Source: Citromicrobium sp.
Lineage (GTDB): Bacteria > Pseudomonadota > Alphaproteobacteria > Sphingomonadales > Sphingomonadaceae
DNA: 25,957 nt
Direction: 5' to 3'
Assembly (NCBI GenBank): GCA_002712945.1
Contig: PAVA01000025.1
Span: 1 to 25,957, forward strand
Of the stretch, positions 8,743-16,593 are shown one piece after another (position 1 is the stretch's first letter; every line of letters begins with the position of its first letter). The notes under the pieces were generated by a model. The model saw only the letters and a list, made by a program, of their open reading frames with translations, ran no database searches and had not been told where the DNA came from. A program made the translations under genes and the position numbers.

Positions 8743-8758
8743 AGGCGCTTTTGCGCCT
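8743..8758. repeat. Short perfect inverted repeat in the divergent region
   Basis: AGGCGC and GCGCCT flank a TTTT loop, a perfect 6-base hairpin in the leader of the GT4 gene, 77 bases before its ATG. No T-run follows, so it is not a classical terminator. It could be chance in GC-rich DNA, an mRNA hairpin or a small operator. Confidence 0.35.
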
Positions 8759-8834
8759 CCTTGGCCGCGGTTCGCCCTCGCATGGGCGCGGGCGGGCGCT
8801 TGCTTCGGACGCGGCCCCGCGCGACAGGCATGGA

Positions 8835-9959
8835 ATGGCCACCGTCTGTCTCGACTGCCGCTATATCAAGGACCGACCCAGCGGCATCGGCCGGATCGTG
8901 CAGGCGCTGGTCGATCATCTGCCCCGGCTCGCTCCCGATCTGCATTTCCGCTTTCTGCGCCATGGCTCGCTCGACAGGCCGCTCTGCGCGGCACCCAATG
9001 TCAGCGAGGTTGCGGTGGGGTTCGAGGCCAATGGCCCGGTGTCGATGTGGCTCCTGCCGCAGGCCCTCGACCTCAGCGGAATCGACCTGTTCCATGCGCC
9101 GTCCAACATCCTCCCGCGCGGGCTGGGCATGCCGTGCATCACGACGATCCACGATACGATGTGGCTGGACGCCCCCGCGCTGTGCGGTTCGGGGGTGTGG
9201 CATCAGGCAGAGCGGCCTTTCTATCGCCACGGGCTGAAGCGGGCGCTGCAAAGATCGGACGCGATCCTGACCGTGAGCGAGGCGACCCGCCAGGCGGTGA
9301 TCGCGCATGACGAGGCTCTGGCGGGGAGGGTTTTTGCAGTTCATCCCGGTGTCCCTCCTGTCTTTCGCCCCGATCCCCCCGCCCCGGAGCTGCTTGCCCG
9401 GCGGGGGCTGGCGGACCAGTCCTTTGTCCTCACCGTGGGTCAGTTCGCGCCTTACAAGAACCACGAGAACGCCGTGCGCGGCTTTGCCAAGGCTTTCGCG
9501 GATCGCCCCGATATCGGCCTCGTATTCGTCCAGCGGCGAGGGCCGGGGCCGGACCGGCTCCGCCGCCTCGCGCAAAGTCTGGGTATCGCGGAGCAAGTCA
9601 GGTTCCTGCCGCCGCTTGGCGATGATGAGCTGGCGAGCCTCTATCGGGGAGCGCTCGCGCTGCTCCATCCGTCGCTGTGCGAGGGCTTCGGCATGCCCCT
9701 GATCGAGGCCATGGCGAGCGGATGCCCGGTCGTCACCAGCGACATTTCCGCCATGCCCGAGGTTGCCGGAGGAGCCGCGCCGCTGGCGGACCCGCGCGAT
9801 CCGCGCGCCATCGCCGATGCCCTGACGGACGTTTCCGAGGACGCGGCTCTCGCCCGCGATTTGCGCGAGCGCGGCCTCGAACGCGCCAGGGCCTTCGACC
9901 CGGAGAGCTTCGCGAAGGGCAATCTCGCGATCTACCGCAAGGTGCTGGCGGGCTCCTGA
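8835..9959 (+). CDS. GT4-family glycosyltransferase (374 aa)
   Basis: The frame is open from further upstream, but the ATG at 8835 starts the protein at MATVCLDCRY and the following PSGIGRI (residues 15-21), a normal GT4 N-terminus. The nearby ATG at 8830 is out of frame. The donor-site half shows TVGQFAPYKNHENAV at 200-214 (the APYKN equivalent of EPKKN), then HPSLCEGFGMPLIEAMASG at 278-296 with the EX7E glutamates, and SAMPEVAGGAA at 305-315. IHDTMW at 105-110 is usual for the mannosyltransferase-like subgroup. It is transcribed away from the ino1 operon, and its 3' end overlaps by 28 bases the end of a CDP-alcohol phosphatidyltransferase on the other strand. Its linkage suggests a role in glycosylating a lipid or phosphoinositol acceptor. 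The specific sugar is unknown. Confidence 0.9.
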   Translation: MATVCLDCRYIKDRPSGIGRIVQALVDHLPRLAPDLHFRFLRHGSLDRPLCAAPNVSEVAVGFEANGPVSMWLLPQALDLSGIDLFHAPSNILPRGLGMPCITTIHDTMWLDAPALCGSGVWHQAERPFYRHGLKRALQRSDAILTVSEATRQAVIAHDEALAGRVFAVHPGVPPVFRPDPPAPELLARRGLADQSFVLTVGQFAPYKNHENAVRGFAKAFADRPDIGLVFVQRRGPGPDRLRRLAQSLGIAEQVRFLPPLGDDELASLYRGALALLHPSLCEGFGMPLIEAMASGCPVVTSDISAMPEVAGGAAPLADPRDPRAIADALTDVSEDAALARDLRERGLERARAFDPESFAKGNLAIYRKVLAGS

Positions 9960-10804
9960 GCGCACAGCGCATCGAGCGTCCTCCGCGAGCGCATGATCGC
10001 TCGTACGAGCACAGGATTGAGCACGAGGATCTCGTACAGGAAATACCAGACCGGCGATCCGGCGGCCATCGACAGGCCGAGCGCGAGCGTACGGAAAGGC
10101 GAGCCGAGCAGGGGGCTGCCCGCCAGCCGCGCCGGGCCCAGCGCCCTGAGCTTGCCCGTCTGTACAGGATCGGCCATCGCCCGGTCGATCCGGTCATAAT
10201 CCTTCGCGAAGAAGCCGGAGAGCCACAGGTAGCCCGCGACCAGCGGGTGAAACGGCATCGGTACCGCGAAACCTTCGCTCGTGCGCAGCCATGGCACGCC
10301 GTAGGCCCAGGCCATGAATTGCCGCCGCCGGGCCTCGTGGAAATTGGTCTGCACGACCCGGCTGGCGCCCGCCGCCAGCATGAGCGGCCATATCCACCAT
10401 CCGGTCTGGCCCGACCAGGCCGCTGCCAGCGTGAAGTAGAGGACCGCGTGCGCCACATAGTCGCACACCCCGTCGACGATCTCGCCCGCCGCCCCGGTGC
10501 GTCCCGTCATCCGCGCAAGGTCGCCATCCGTGCCATCGAGCACATGCCACGCCATGTGCAGCATCACCCCGAGGGCGACCGACCAGGGCCATGGCGGCTG
10601 GGTGTAGGCGAGGCCCGCCAGGACGACTGCGAGCCCCCCCGCGACCGAAACCATGTTCGGTGTAATGAAGGTGGGCGCGAGCATGCGCGCCAGCCGGTGC
10701 GCAAGCGGATGATAGATCGCCCGGTCGAGGGGGTTCTGCATCGCCGCGATCCGCCCGACGGGGGCCGGTCGCTCATTCGCGCAGGCAGGGCTCTCTTCGG
10801 TCAT
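9932..10804 (-). CDS. CDP-alcohol phosphatidyltransferase family membrane enzyme (290 aa)
   Basis: The complete CDP-alcohol phosphotransferase motif is present: D90, D93-G94, A97-R98, G107, D111 and D115 at exact spacing. Several membrane segments lie on both sides (about 54-68, 75-89, 115-145, and further ones to about 280). The region FITPNMVSVAGG at 46-57 is the usual segment before the first helix. Members move a phosphoalcohol from a CDP-activated donor to an acceptor alcohol, as in phospholipid head-group or DIPP synthesis. The start at 10804 is the first ATG in frame; Met22 (10741) is an alternative giving a start MQNPLDRAIYHP. The gene is divergent from a second member of the same superfamily and ends inside the 3' end of a GT4 gene. 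The C-terminal approximately 100 residues after the core are longer than in simple PgsA-like enzymes. Donor and acceptor are unresolved. Confidence 0.88.
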   Translation of the reverse strand: MTEESPACANERPAPVGRIAAMQNPLDRAIYHPLAHRLARMLAPTFITPNMVSVAGGLAVVLAGLAYTQPPWPWSVALGVMLHMAWHVLDGTDGDLARMTGRTGAAGEIVDGVCDYVAHAVLYFTLAAAWSGQTGWWIWPLMLAAGASRVVQTNFHEARRRQFMAWAYGVPWLRTSEGFAVPMPFHPLVAGYLWLSGFFAKDYDRIDRAMADPVQTGKLRALGPARLAGSPLLGSPFRTLALGLSMAAGSPVWYFLYEILVLNPVLVRAIMRSRRTLDALCAQEPASTLR

Positions 10805-10927
10805 TTCTCATGTGCCAGTCCGTGCGGCGAAGGTGCCCTTGCGCTTTGCGATGCGCCTCGCCACAGGGTCGCAAGCCGCTGCCGTTTTGGCAAGCCGAAC
10901 CCGTCCGAGGACACCCGAAGCACAGCG
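10805..10927. other. Divergent promoter region between the two CDP-alcohol phosphotransferase genes
   Basis: These 123 bases separate two divergently transcribed genes and must hold the start signals for both unless upstream read-through applies. By eye I find no strong sigma-70-like pair and no strong Shine-Dalgarno sequence for either ATG. Nothing else is recognisable. Confidence 0.4.
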
Positions 10928-11944
10928 ATGTCCCGCCCACGTCCCATCGCCATCCTGTTCGCCAGCGAGGCGGCTGCGAACTACCCCATGGCGGGGATCC
11001 CCGCTGCGGCGCGGATGCTGCGCGATGCTCCAGAGCATGCCGATGTTATGGTGGCAGTGCCCGGAGGCTGGCAACCAACCGAGCGATGCCTGCGCGAAGC
11101 GGCGCGCCTCGCGCCGGGAGTGCGATGGCGCGCGGTCGACCTGTCGCAGGTGGGCGAAGCCGACTGGTTCGCACTTCCCGATTGCGACGCCGATGGCGCT
11201 TCGTGGAGCGCCGATCCTCCCGCAGCGATGGACCTGCCGCAATTGCGCAGCGAAGCGCGCAAGATCATCGCCGCGACCGGCAAGCCCGGGGACGGCATCG
11301 TCTCGCGCCATCTGAACCGTCCGATCTCGCAGGCGATGACCCGCGTCTTCCTGCGCTGGTCCGGTGCGCGGCCCTGGCATGCCACGCTGCTGGCGGGGCT
11401 GACCGGGGTGGCGATGGCGGCGTCGCTTTTCTTCGGCGGCGAGCCGGGACTCATCGCCGGGGCCGTCCTGTTTCAGCTTGCTTCGATCATCGACGGGGTC
11501 GACGGCGAAACCGCCCGCGCGACGTTCCGCACCTCGGCCCGCGGCGCGATGTTCGACAGCGTGACCGATGCGGTGACGAACCTGAGCTTCGTCGCCGGGG
11601 TCAGCTACAATCTCTATGCGAGCGGCCACGAAGCTGCCGGAACGGCGGGTGCCATCGGTTTCGCGCTGCTCGCCACGGGTAGCGTCCTGCTCGCGATCCA
11701 GTCGCGCAGGGATGGCGGCGATTTCACCTTCGATGCGCTCAAGACGCGGATGCGGTCGCGCCCCTCGGCCCTCAGGGAATGGCTCGTCCGGCTCACCATG
11801 CGCGACTTCTACGCGCTGGCTTCCTGTCTCGCGATCCTTGCGGGCGGGGCGAGCCTGCTGCTGTTCGTCTTCGCGAGCGTGGCTGCGGGCTGGCTGGTAT
11901 TCGTGTGCGCAATGATCGTCAGGGGCGGGCGGATCGCGGGATGA
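10928..11944 (+). CDS. CDP-alcohol phosphatidyltransferase, DIPP-synthase/phosphoinositol-transferase-like, with degenerate N-terminal domain (338 aa)
   Basis: The C-terminal part is a membrane CDP-alcohol phosphotransferase with an intact motif: D189, D192-G193, A196-R197, G206, D210 and D214 at standard spacing, and hydrophobic helices on both sides. Just before it, about residues 121-140, is GDGIVSRHLNRPIS, a linker that I recall as typical of the DIPP-synthase half of IPCT/DIPPS fusion proteins. Residues 1-110 resemble the fold start of a nucleotidyltransferase (IAILFASEAAANYPMAGIP at 7-25) but lack the G-x-G-x-R loop, the catalytic lysine and the metal aspartate. The likely cytidylyltransferase partner is the separate gene at 6624-7379. 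The predicted role is transfer of phosphoinositol from CDP-inositol to an unknown acceptor. The start is the ATG at 10928; the frame further upstream is antisense to the neighbour. Confidence 0.85.
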   Translation: MSRPRPIAILFASEAAANYPMAGIPAAARMLRDAPEHADVMVAVPGGWQPTERCLREAARLAPGVRWRAVDLSQVGEADWFALPDCDADGASWSADPPAAMDLPQLRSEARKIIAATGKPGDGIVSRHLNRPISQAMTRVFLRWSGARPWHATLLAGLTGVAMAASLFFGGEPGLIAGAVLFQLASIIDGVDGETARATFRTSARGAMFDSVTDAVTNLSFVAGVSYNLYASGHEAAGTAGAIGFALLATGSVLLAIQSRRDGGDFTFDALKTRMRSRPSALREWLVRLTMRDFYALASCLAILAGGASLLLFVFASVAAGWLVFVCAMIVRGGRIAG

Positions 11945-11966
11945 CACTCCATCGACGAGCCGCATA

Positions 11967-11995
11967 GACAGGCCGATTGGCGCAATAGACCTGTC
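11967..11995. promoter_or_regulatory. 29-bp dyad, candidate operator upstream of the ABC/M1 operon
   Basis: The two 13-base arms GACAGGCCGATTG and CAATAGACCTGTC are reverse complements at 11 of 13 positions around a GCG centre. It lies 22 bases after the stop of the CDP-alcohol transferase and 47 bases before the ABC ATPase ATG. No T-run follows, so an intrinsic terminator is less likely than a binding site for a dimeric regulator. A stem-loop ending the upstream transcript remains possible. Confidence 0.5.
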
Positions 11996-12025
11996 GCGGC
12001 GTTCTGCTAGCTTTTCCCCAACTTG

Positions 12026-12032
12026 AGGGGAG
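12026..12032 (+). promoter_or_regulatory. Ribosome binding site deciding the ABC ATPase start
   Basis: AGGGGAG lies 10 bases before the ATG at 12043 and 4 bases before an in-frame TTG at 12037. I prefer the ATG, although its spacing is slightly long. Confidence 0.55.
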
Positions 12033-12042
12033 TCTTTTGCCG

Positions 12043-12942
12043 ATGCTCGAACTGGAACACGTCACCCACGTCTATCCCAATGGCGTGCGCGCGCTGGACG
12101 ATGTGAGCCTGTCGATCCCCAAGGGCATGTTCGGCCTGCTCGGCCCCAACGGCGCGGGCAAATCGACCCTGATGCGCACGGTGGCGACGCTTCAGACGCC
12201 GACTTCGGGCAGCATCCGCTTCGGCGAAATCGACGTGCTCGAAAGCCCTGAGGAACTGCGCAAGGAGCTCGGTTATCTGCCGCAGGATTTCGGCGTTTAC
12301 CCGCGCGTTTCGGCCTATGACATGCTCGACCACATGGCGGTGCTGAAGGGCATTTCCTCGGCGTCCGACCGCAAGGCGACCGTCGAAACCCTGCTCAACC
12401 AGGTCAACCTGTGGCATGTGCGCAAGAAGGCCATTGCGGGCTTTTCTGGGGGTATGCGCCAGCGTTTCGGCATTGCGCAGGCGCTGATCGGCAATCCCAG
12501 CCTGATCATCGTCGACGAACCGACCGCCGGGCTCGACCCCGAGGAGCGCAACCGCTTCCTCAACTTGCTGGCCGAGATCGGCGAGAACGTGGTCGTCATT
12601 CTCTCCACCCACATTGTCGAGGATGTGGCGGACCTGTGCCCGCGCATGGCGGTTCTGATCGACGGGCGGATCAGCCTGCAGGGCGCGCCCAAAGACCTGA
12701 TCGAGAAGGCGCGCGGCACGGTATGGGCGAAGACCGTCGAGCGCTCCGAACTCGACGATATGCGCGAGCAATACGAAGTCATCTCGACCCGCCTGTACGC
12801 GGGGCAGACCATCGTCCACGTGCTTTCCGACGGTGCGCCCGGCACGGGCTTCCGCACGGTCGATGGCGGGCTGGAGGATGTCTATTTCTCCGCGCTGGCC
12901 AAGGCGCGCCGCGAACGCGATTCCGCCGAAATGGCCGCCTGA
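12043..12942 (+). CDS. ABC transporter ATP-binding protein (299 aa)
   Basis: The protein has full nucleotide-binding-domain motifs: Walker A GPNGAGKST at residues 34-42, Q-loop at about 81 (LPQDFG), signature FSGGMRQR at 134-141, Walker B LIIVDE at 154-159 followed by the D-loop TAGLDP, and H190. After the ATPase core (about residues 1-215) there is a C-terminal extension of about 85 residues ending in a charged tail. This is common in ABC-2 drug/heme-type exporters of the CcmA/NatA group. The stop is 14 bases before the permease/peptidase start, and a GAGGAGGG sequence at the junction serves the next gene. It should energise the fused permease encoded next. The substrate is not known. Confidence 0.92.
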   Translation: MLELEHVTHVYPNGVRALDDVSLSIPKGMFGLLGPNGAGKSTLMRTVATLQTPTSGSIRFGEIDVLESPEELRKELGYLPQDFGVYPRVSAYDMLDHMAVLKGISSASDRKATVETLLNQVNLWHVRKKAIAGFSGGMRQRFGIAQALIGNPSLIIVDEPTAGLDPEERNRFLNLLAEIGENVVVILSTHIVEDVADLCPRMAVLIDGRISLQGAPKDLIEKARGTVWAKTVERSELDDMREQYEVISTRLYAGQTIVHVLSDGAPGTGFRTVDGGLEDVYFSALAKARRERDSAEMAA

Positions 12943-12956
12943 GGAGGGCTCGCATC

Positions 12957-15900
12957 ATGTTCGGCAAGATCGCTCTGTTCGAGCTTCGCTACCAGCTGCG
13001 CAACCCGGTTTTCTGGGTCGCCACGGTCATCTTCTTCCTGCTGACCTATGGCGCGATGGCGAGCGACAACATCACCATCGGCGGGGGCGGCAATGTCAAC
13101 CTGAACAGCCCGGTCGCGATTGTGAACACGCATCTGGTCATGACGCTGTTCTTCATGTTCGTGACCACGGCCTTCGTCGCCAACGTGATCGTGCGCGACG
13201 AGGAAAGCGGCTTCGGCCCGCTGATCCGGTCGACGCAGGTCAGCAAGTTCAGCTACCTCTTCGGGCGTTTCGCGGGCGCTTTCCTTGCTGCCGCGCTGGC
13301 GTTCCTGGTCGTGCCGCTGGGCACCTGGATCGGTACGCTGATGCCTTGGCTCGACCCGGAAACGATCGGACCCAACCGCCTGTCCTACTACGCGGTCGCC
13401 TACCTCGTCTTCGCCCTGCCGAGCCTGTTCCTCGTCAGCGCCCTGTTCTTCGCGATAGCGACCATGACCCGCTCGATGATGTACACCTACGTGGCGGTGG
13501 TGCTGTTCCTTGTGCTGTTCTTCGTGTTCAGCGCGGTGGTCGATTCCCAGCCCGACCTGCGCAATGTCGCCAGCCTTGCCGATCCCTTCGGGACGGTCGC
13601 GCTGGACAATGCGACGCGGTACTGGACGGCGGCGGAATCGAACACGAGGCTCCCGCCGATCAATGGTGAGCTGCTTGCCAACCGGGCGGTATGGCTGCTC
13701 GTGGCCTTCGCGGCGCTGGCAATCGCGCTCTGGCGGTTCCGCTTCGCGAGCAAGGCTGTTTCGGCACGCAAGGCGCGCAAGGCCGCGAAGAAAGAAGCCA
13801 GGCTGGCGCGCAAGGAGCCGGCGCTGGTCGACCACCTGCCTGAACCCACGCCCGAGCGGGCCGGGTGGGCGCGGTTACGGGCGCGTACGCGGTTCGAGAT
13901 GGGGCAGGTTCTGCGCAGCCCCGCCTTCTTCGTCCTGCTGCTGATCGGCCTGCTCAACGCCTTCGGCGGTCTGTTTTTCGGCAACGAGATCTACGGCACG
14001 CCCGCAAGGCCCGTGACCTTCGCACTGATCGAGCCGCTGATGGGCACCTTCGTCATCATCCCCATCATCATCGCGATCTATTACGGCGGCGAACTCGTCT
14101 GGCGCGACCGCGAGCGCAAGTTCCACGAAATCATCGATTCGACCTCGGTTCCGGGCTGGTCCTACCTCGTGCCCAAGACCATCGCGGTCGCCTTCGTGCT
14201 GATCGCGACGCTGCTGATCTCGGTGCTCGCGGCGATGCTGATCCAGGCGATGCGGGGCTATACCGATTTCGAGATCGGGAAGTACCTCGCCTGGTATGTC
14301 CTGCCGCTGTCGATCGACATGCTGTTCATAGCGATCCTGTCGGTCTTCGTGCAGGCGCTCAGCCCCAACAAGTTCGTCGGCTGGGGCGTCATGGTGCTCT
14401 ATCTCGTGGGGACCATCGTGCTCGCCAGCATCGGGTTCGAGCATCCGCTCTACCTGTTCGGCGAGACCGGTTCGCAGAGGATTTCGGACATCAACGGCGC
14501 CGATGTCGGCTGGGCGACGGGCTGGTGGCTGCGGCTCTACTGGGGCGCTGTCTCGCTGGTGCTCGCGGTGCTCGCCCACCTGTTGTGGCGGCGCGGGGCG
14601 GACGGTGCGCTATGGCCGCGCCTCAAGCGCCTGCCGCGCAGGCTCGCCTCGCCTTCGGGCGCGATCCTCGCCGGTGCCCTTCTGGTGGCCGGGCTGAGCG
14701 GTGGCTGGATCTACTACCAGATGAACGTGGTCAACGAATACACCACGCAGGACGATGCCGAAGCGCAGCTCGCGGCCTATGAGAAGAAATACCTGAAATA
14801 CGAAACACTGGCCCAGCCGACCGCGACCGATGTGCGCTTGCGGGTGGATCTCTATCCGGAAGAGACCCGGATGGAGGCCAGCGGCCGCTTCGCCTTCGTC
14901 AACAATACCGATACGCCGATCGAGCAGTTGCATCTGCGCCTGGCCGATCCCGACGCGGAAATCCTCTCCATCGAGGTCGAGGGCGCTCAGCTCGCCATGA
15001 ACGACGAGGAAAACCGCTATCGCATCTATCGCTTCGACGAGCCGCTGGCTCCGGGCGAGGAGAGCGCGGCCACCTTCCGCACCCGCCGCTGGCAGCAGGG
15101 CATGCGGGCAAGCGGTGACGACACGCGGCTGGTGAAGAACGGGACCTTCCTCAACAACGGCGAGTTCATGCCGCAGATCGGGATGGACCGTCAGGGCCTG
15201 CTCACCGATCGCGCGACCCGCCGCAAATACGATCTGCCTGCCGAGCTGCGCCCGGCCAAGCTGGAGGACGAGGGCGCGCGCGGGCGCAACTATGTCGGCA
15301 ACGCGCCCTGGGTGACGTCGGACATCACGATCTCGACCCTCGCCAGCCAGACGCCAGTGGCCCCCGGCAAGCGCGTGTCGGACGAGGTGCAGGGCGAGAG
15401 GCGCGTGGCTCGCTTCGTGTCCGAGCAGCCGATCCTCGGCTTCTTCTCGATCCAGTCGGCCGAGTACGACGTCGCGCGGCGCGAACACGGCGACGTCACG
15501 CTCGAAATCTACCATCACCCGACGCACGACTTCAACGTCGAGCGGATGCTGGATGCGATGGAAGCGAGCCTCGACTATTACGAGGCCAATTTCGGCGACT
15601 ACCAGTTCGACCATGCGCGGATCATCGAATTTCCCGGCTACGCCAGCTTCGCGCAGGCCTTTGCCGGGACGATTCCCTATTCGGAACGGATCGGCTTCAT
15701 CGCCGATAATGGCGATGCGGAGAGCATCGACTACGTGACCTACGTGACCGCGCACGAGCTGGGCCACCAGTACTGGGCGCACCAGCTGATCAGTTCGGAC
15801 CAGCAGGGCGGGACCATGCTGGTCGAGACGATGGCGCAATATTCCGCGCTGATGGTGATGAAGGAGCTGTACGGCGAAGACCAGATCCGCCGCTTCCTGA

Positions 15901-16547
15901 AATACGAGCTGGACAATTACCTGAGCGCGCGCGGGAGCGAGGCGATCGAGGAACTGCCGCTCGAACGGGTCGAGAACCAGGGCTACATCCATTATCGCAA
16001 GGGCGCGGTGGCGATGTATCTGCTGCAGGACCGGCTGGGCGAGGATCGCGTCAACGCAATGCTGGCCGATCTGCTGGATCGCTACAGGTTCAAGGGCCCG
16101 CCCTACGCCAATGCGAACGATCTGGTGGGCGGCTTCGCCTCGCTGGCGCGCAATGAGGGCGAGCGCGAGCTGGTCGACGATCTGCTCAAGCGGATCACGC
16201 TCTACGATCTCAAGGCGGAGCAGGCCACGGTGCGCAAACGCGACGATGGCCGGTTCGAGACGGTCTTCGAGTTCGAGGCGGACAAGTTCTACGCCGATGG
16301 CGAAGGACGCGAACGCAAGGCCATGCTCAACGATGTGATCGAGATCGGCCTGTTCGCCGAGAAGCCGGGGCTGGGCGCGTTCGACGGGAAGGATGTGCTG
16401 CAGCTGCGCCGCTATCCCGTGCGCTCGGGGTCGCAGACCGTCACCATCGTGACCGAGCGGCGGCCCGCTTTCGTGGGGATCGATCCGTACAACAAGTATA
16501 TCGACCGCAATTCGGACGATAACATCATCGAAGCCGAGGCCGAATGA
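12957..16547 (+). CDS. ABC-2 permease fused to M1-family metallopeptidase (1196 aa)
   Basis: Three parts can be seen. Residues 1-265 are an ABC-2 permease half with about six membrane segments (first at about 18-36). A lysine/arginine-rich cytoplasmic linker at about 268-290 leads to a second membrane block (about 322-545), and a final membrane segment at about 568-587 leads out of the membrane. The remaining approximately 600 residues are an M1-like aminopeptidase: zinc motif HELGH at 933-937, the third ligand E957 in a LVETMAQY context, an AGTIPYSE segment (about 900-907) at the position of the usual GxMEN, and Y1013-R-K-G in place of the catalytic-tyrosine region. The spacing from HExxH to the glutamate is 19 residues, one more than in classical M1 enzymes, as I recall for this ABC-fused subfamily. 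The peptidase should be periplasmic. The protein probably partners the ATPase just upstream. The peptide or substrate handled is unknown. Confidence 0.9.
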   Translation: MFGKIALFELRYQLRNPVFWVATVIFFLLTYGAMASDNITIGGGGNVNLNSPVAIVNTHLVMTLFFMFVTTAFVANVIVRDEESGFGPLIRSTQVSKFSYLFGRFAGAFLAAALAFLVVPLGTWIGTLMPWLDPETIGPNRLSYYAVAYLVFALPSLFLVSALFFAIATMTRSMMYTYVAVVLFLVLFFVFSAVVDSQPDLRNVASLADPFGTVALDNATRYWTAAESNTRLPPINGELLANRAVWLLVAFAALAIALWRFRFASKAVSARKARKAAKKEARLARKEPALVDHLPEPTPERAGWARLRARTRFEMGQVLRSPAFFVLLLIGLLNAFGGLFFGNEIYGTPARPVTFALIEPLMGTFVIIPIIIAIYYGGELVWRDRERKFHEIIDSTSVPGWSYLVPKTIAVAFVLIATLLISVLAAMLIQAMRGYTDFEIGKYLAWYVLPLSIDMLFIAILSVFVQALSPNKFVGWGVMVLYLVGTIVLASIGFEHPLYLFGETGSQRISDINGADVGWATGWWLRLYWGAVSLVLAVLAHLLWRRGADGALWPRLKRLPRRLASPSGAILAGALLVAGLSGGWIYYQMNVVNEYTTQDDAEAQLAAYEKKYLKYETLAQPTATDVRLRVDLYPEETRMEASGRFAFVNNTDTPIEQLHLRLADPDAEILSIEVEGAQLAMNDEENRYRIYRFDEPLAPGEESAATFRTRRWQQGMRASGDDTRLVKNGTFLNNGEFMPQIGMDRQGLLTDRATRRKYDLPAELRPAKLEDEGARGRNYVGNAPWVTSDITISTLASQTPVAPGKRVSDEVQGERRVARFVSEQPILGFFSIQSAEYDVARREHGDVTLEIYHHPTHDFNVERMLDAMEASLDYYEANFGDYQFDHARIIEFPGYASFAQAFAGTIPYSERIGFIADNGDAESIDYVTYVTAHELGHQYWAHQLISSDQQGGTMLVETMAQYSALMVMKELYGEDQIRRFLKYELDNYLSARGSEAIEELPLERVENQGYIHYRKGAVAMYLLQDRLGEDRVNAMLADLLDRYRFKGPPYANANDLVGGFASLARNEGERELVDDLLKRITLYDLKAEQATVRKRDDGRFETVFEFEADKFYADGEGRERKAMLNDVIEIGLFAEKPGLGAFDGKDVLQLRRYPVRSGSQTVTIVTERRPAFVGIDPYNKYIDRNSDDNIIEAEAE

Positions 16548-16593
16548 AACATTGCGGGAGCTTCGCACCTGCGAGATAGTTCGTATCCCTGAC

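Larger units (their letters stand above)
8516..8834. other. Divergent intergenic region between ino1 and a GT4 gene
   Basis: This is the longest gene-free stretch in the window (319 bases). Reading frames on the plus strand pass through it, but they lack a convincing start or a recognisable protein. It is locally less GC-rich around 8650-8725 and holds candidate promoters for both directions plus a short perfect inverted repeat, listed separately. I see no tRNA and no riboswitch that I recognise. Confidence 0.6.

Noticed and set aside
7229..9310. 693-codon plus-strand open frame running from opposite the nucleotidyltransferase and ino1 into another frame of the GT4 gene
   Set aside because: It is antisense to two strongly supported genes, then out of frame over a third. 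Composition is shadow-like.
9677..10927. Upstream extension of the plus-strand CDP-alcohol phosphotransferase frame
   Set aside because: It overlaps the GT4 gene in another frame and is antisense to the minus-strand phosphotransferase. Family-like sequence starts only after the ATG at 10928.
12411..12956. Upstream extension of the permease/M1 frame into the ABC ATPase gene
   Set aside because: It is out of frame with the clear ATPase. A GAGGAGGG sequence and the ATG at 12957 give a normal start.
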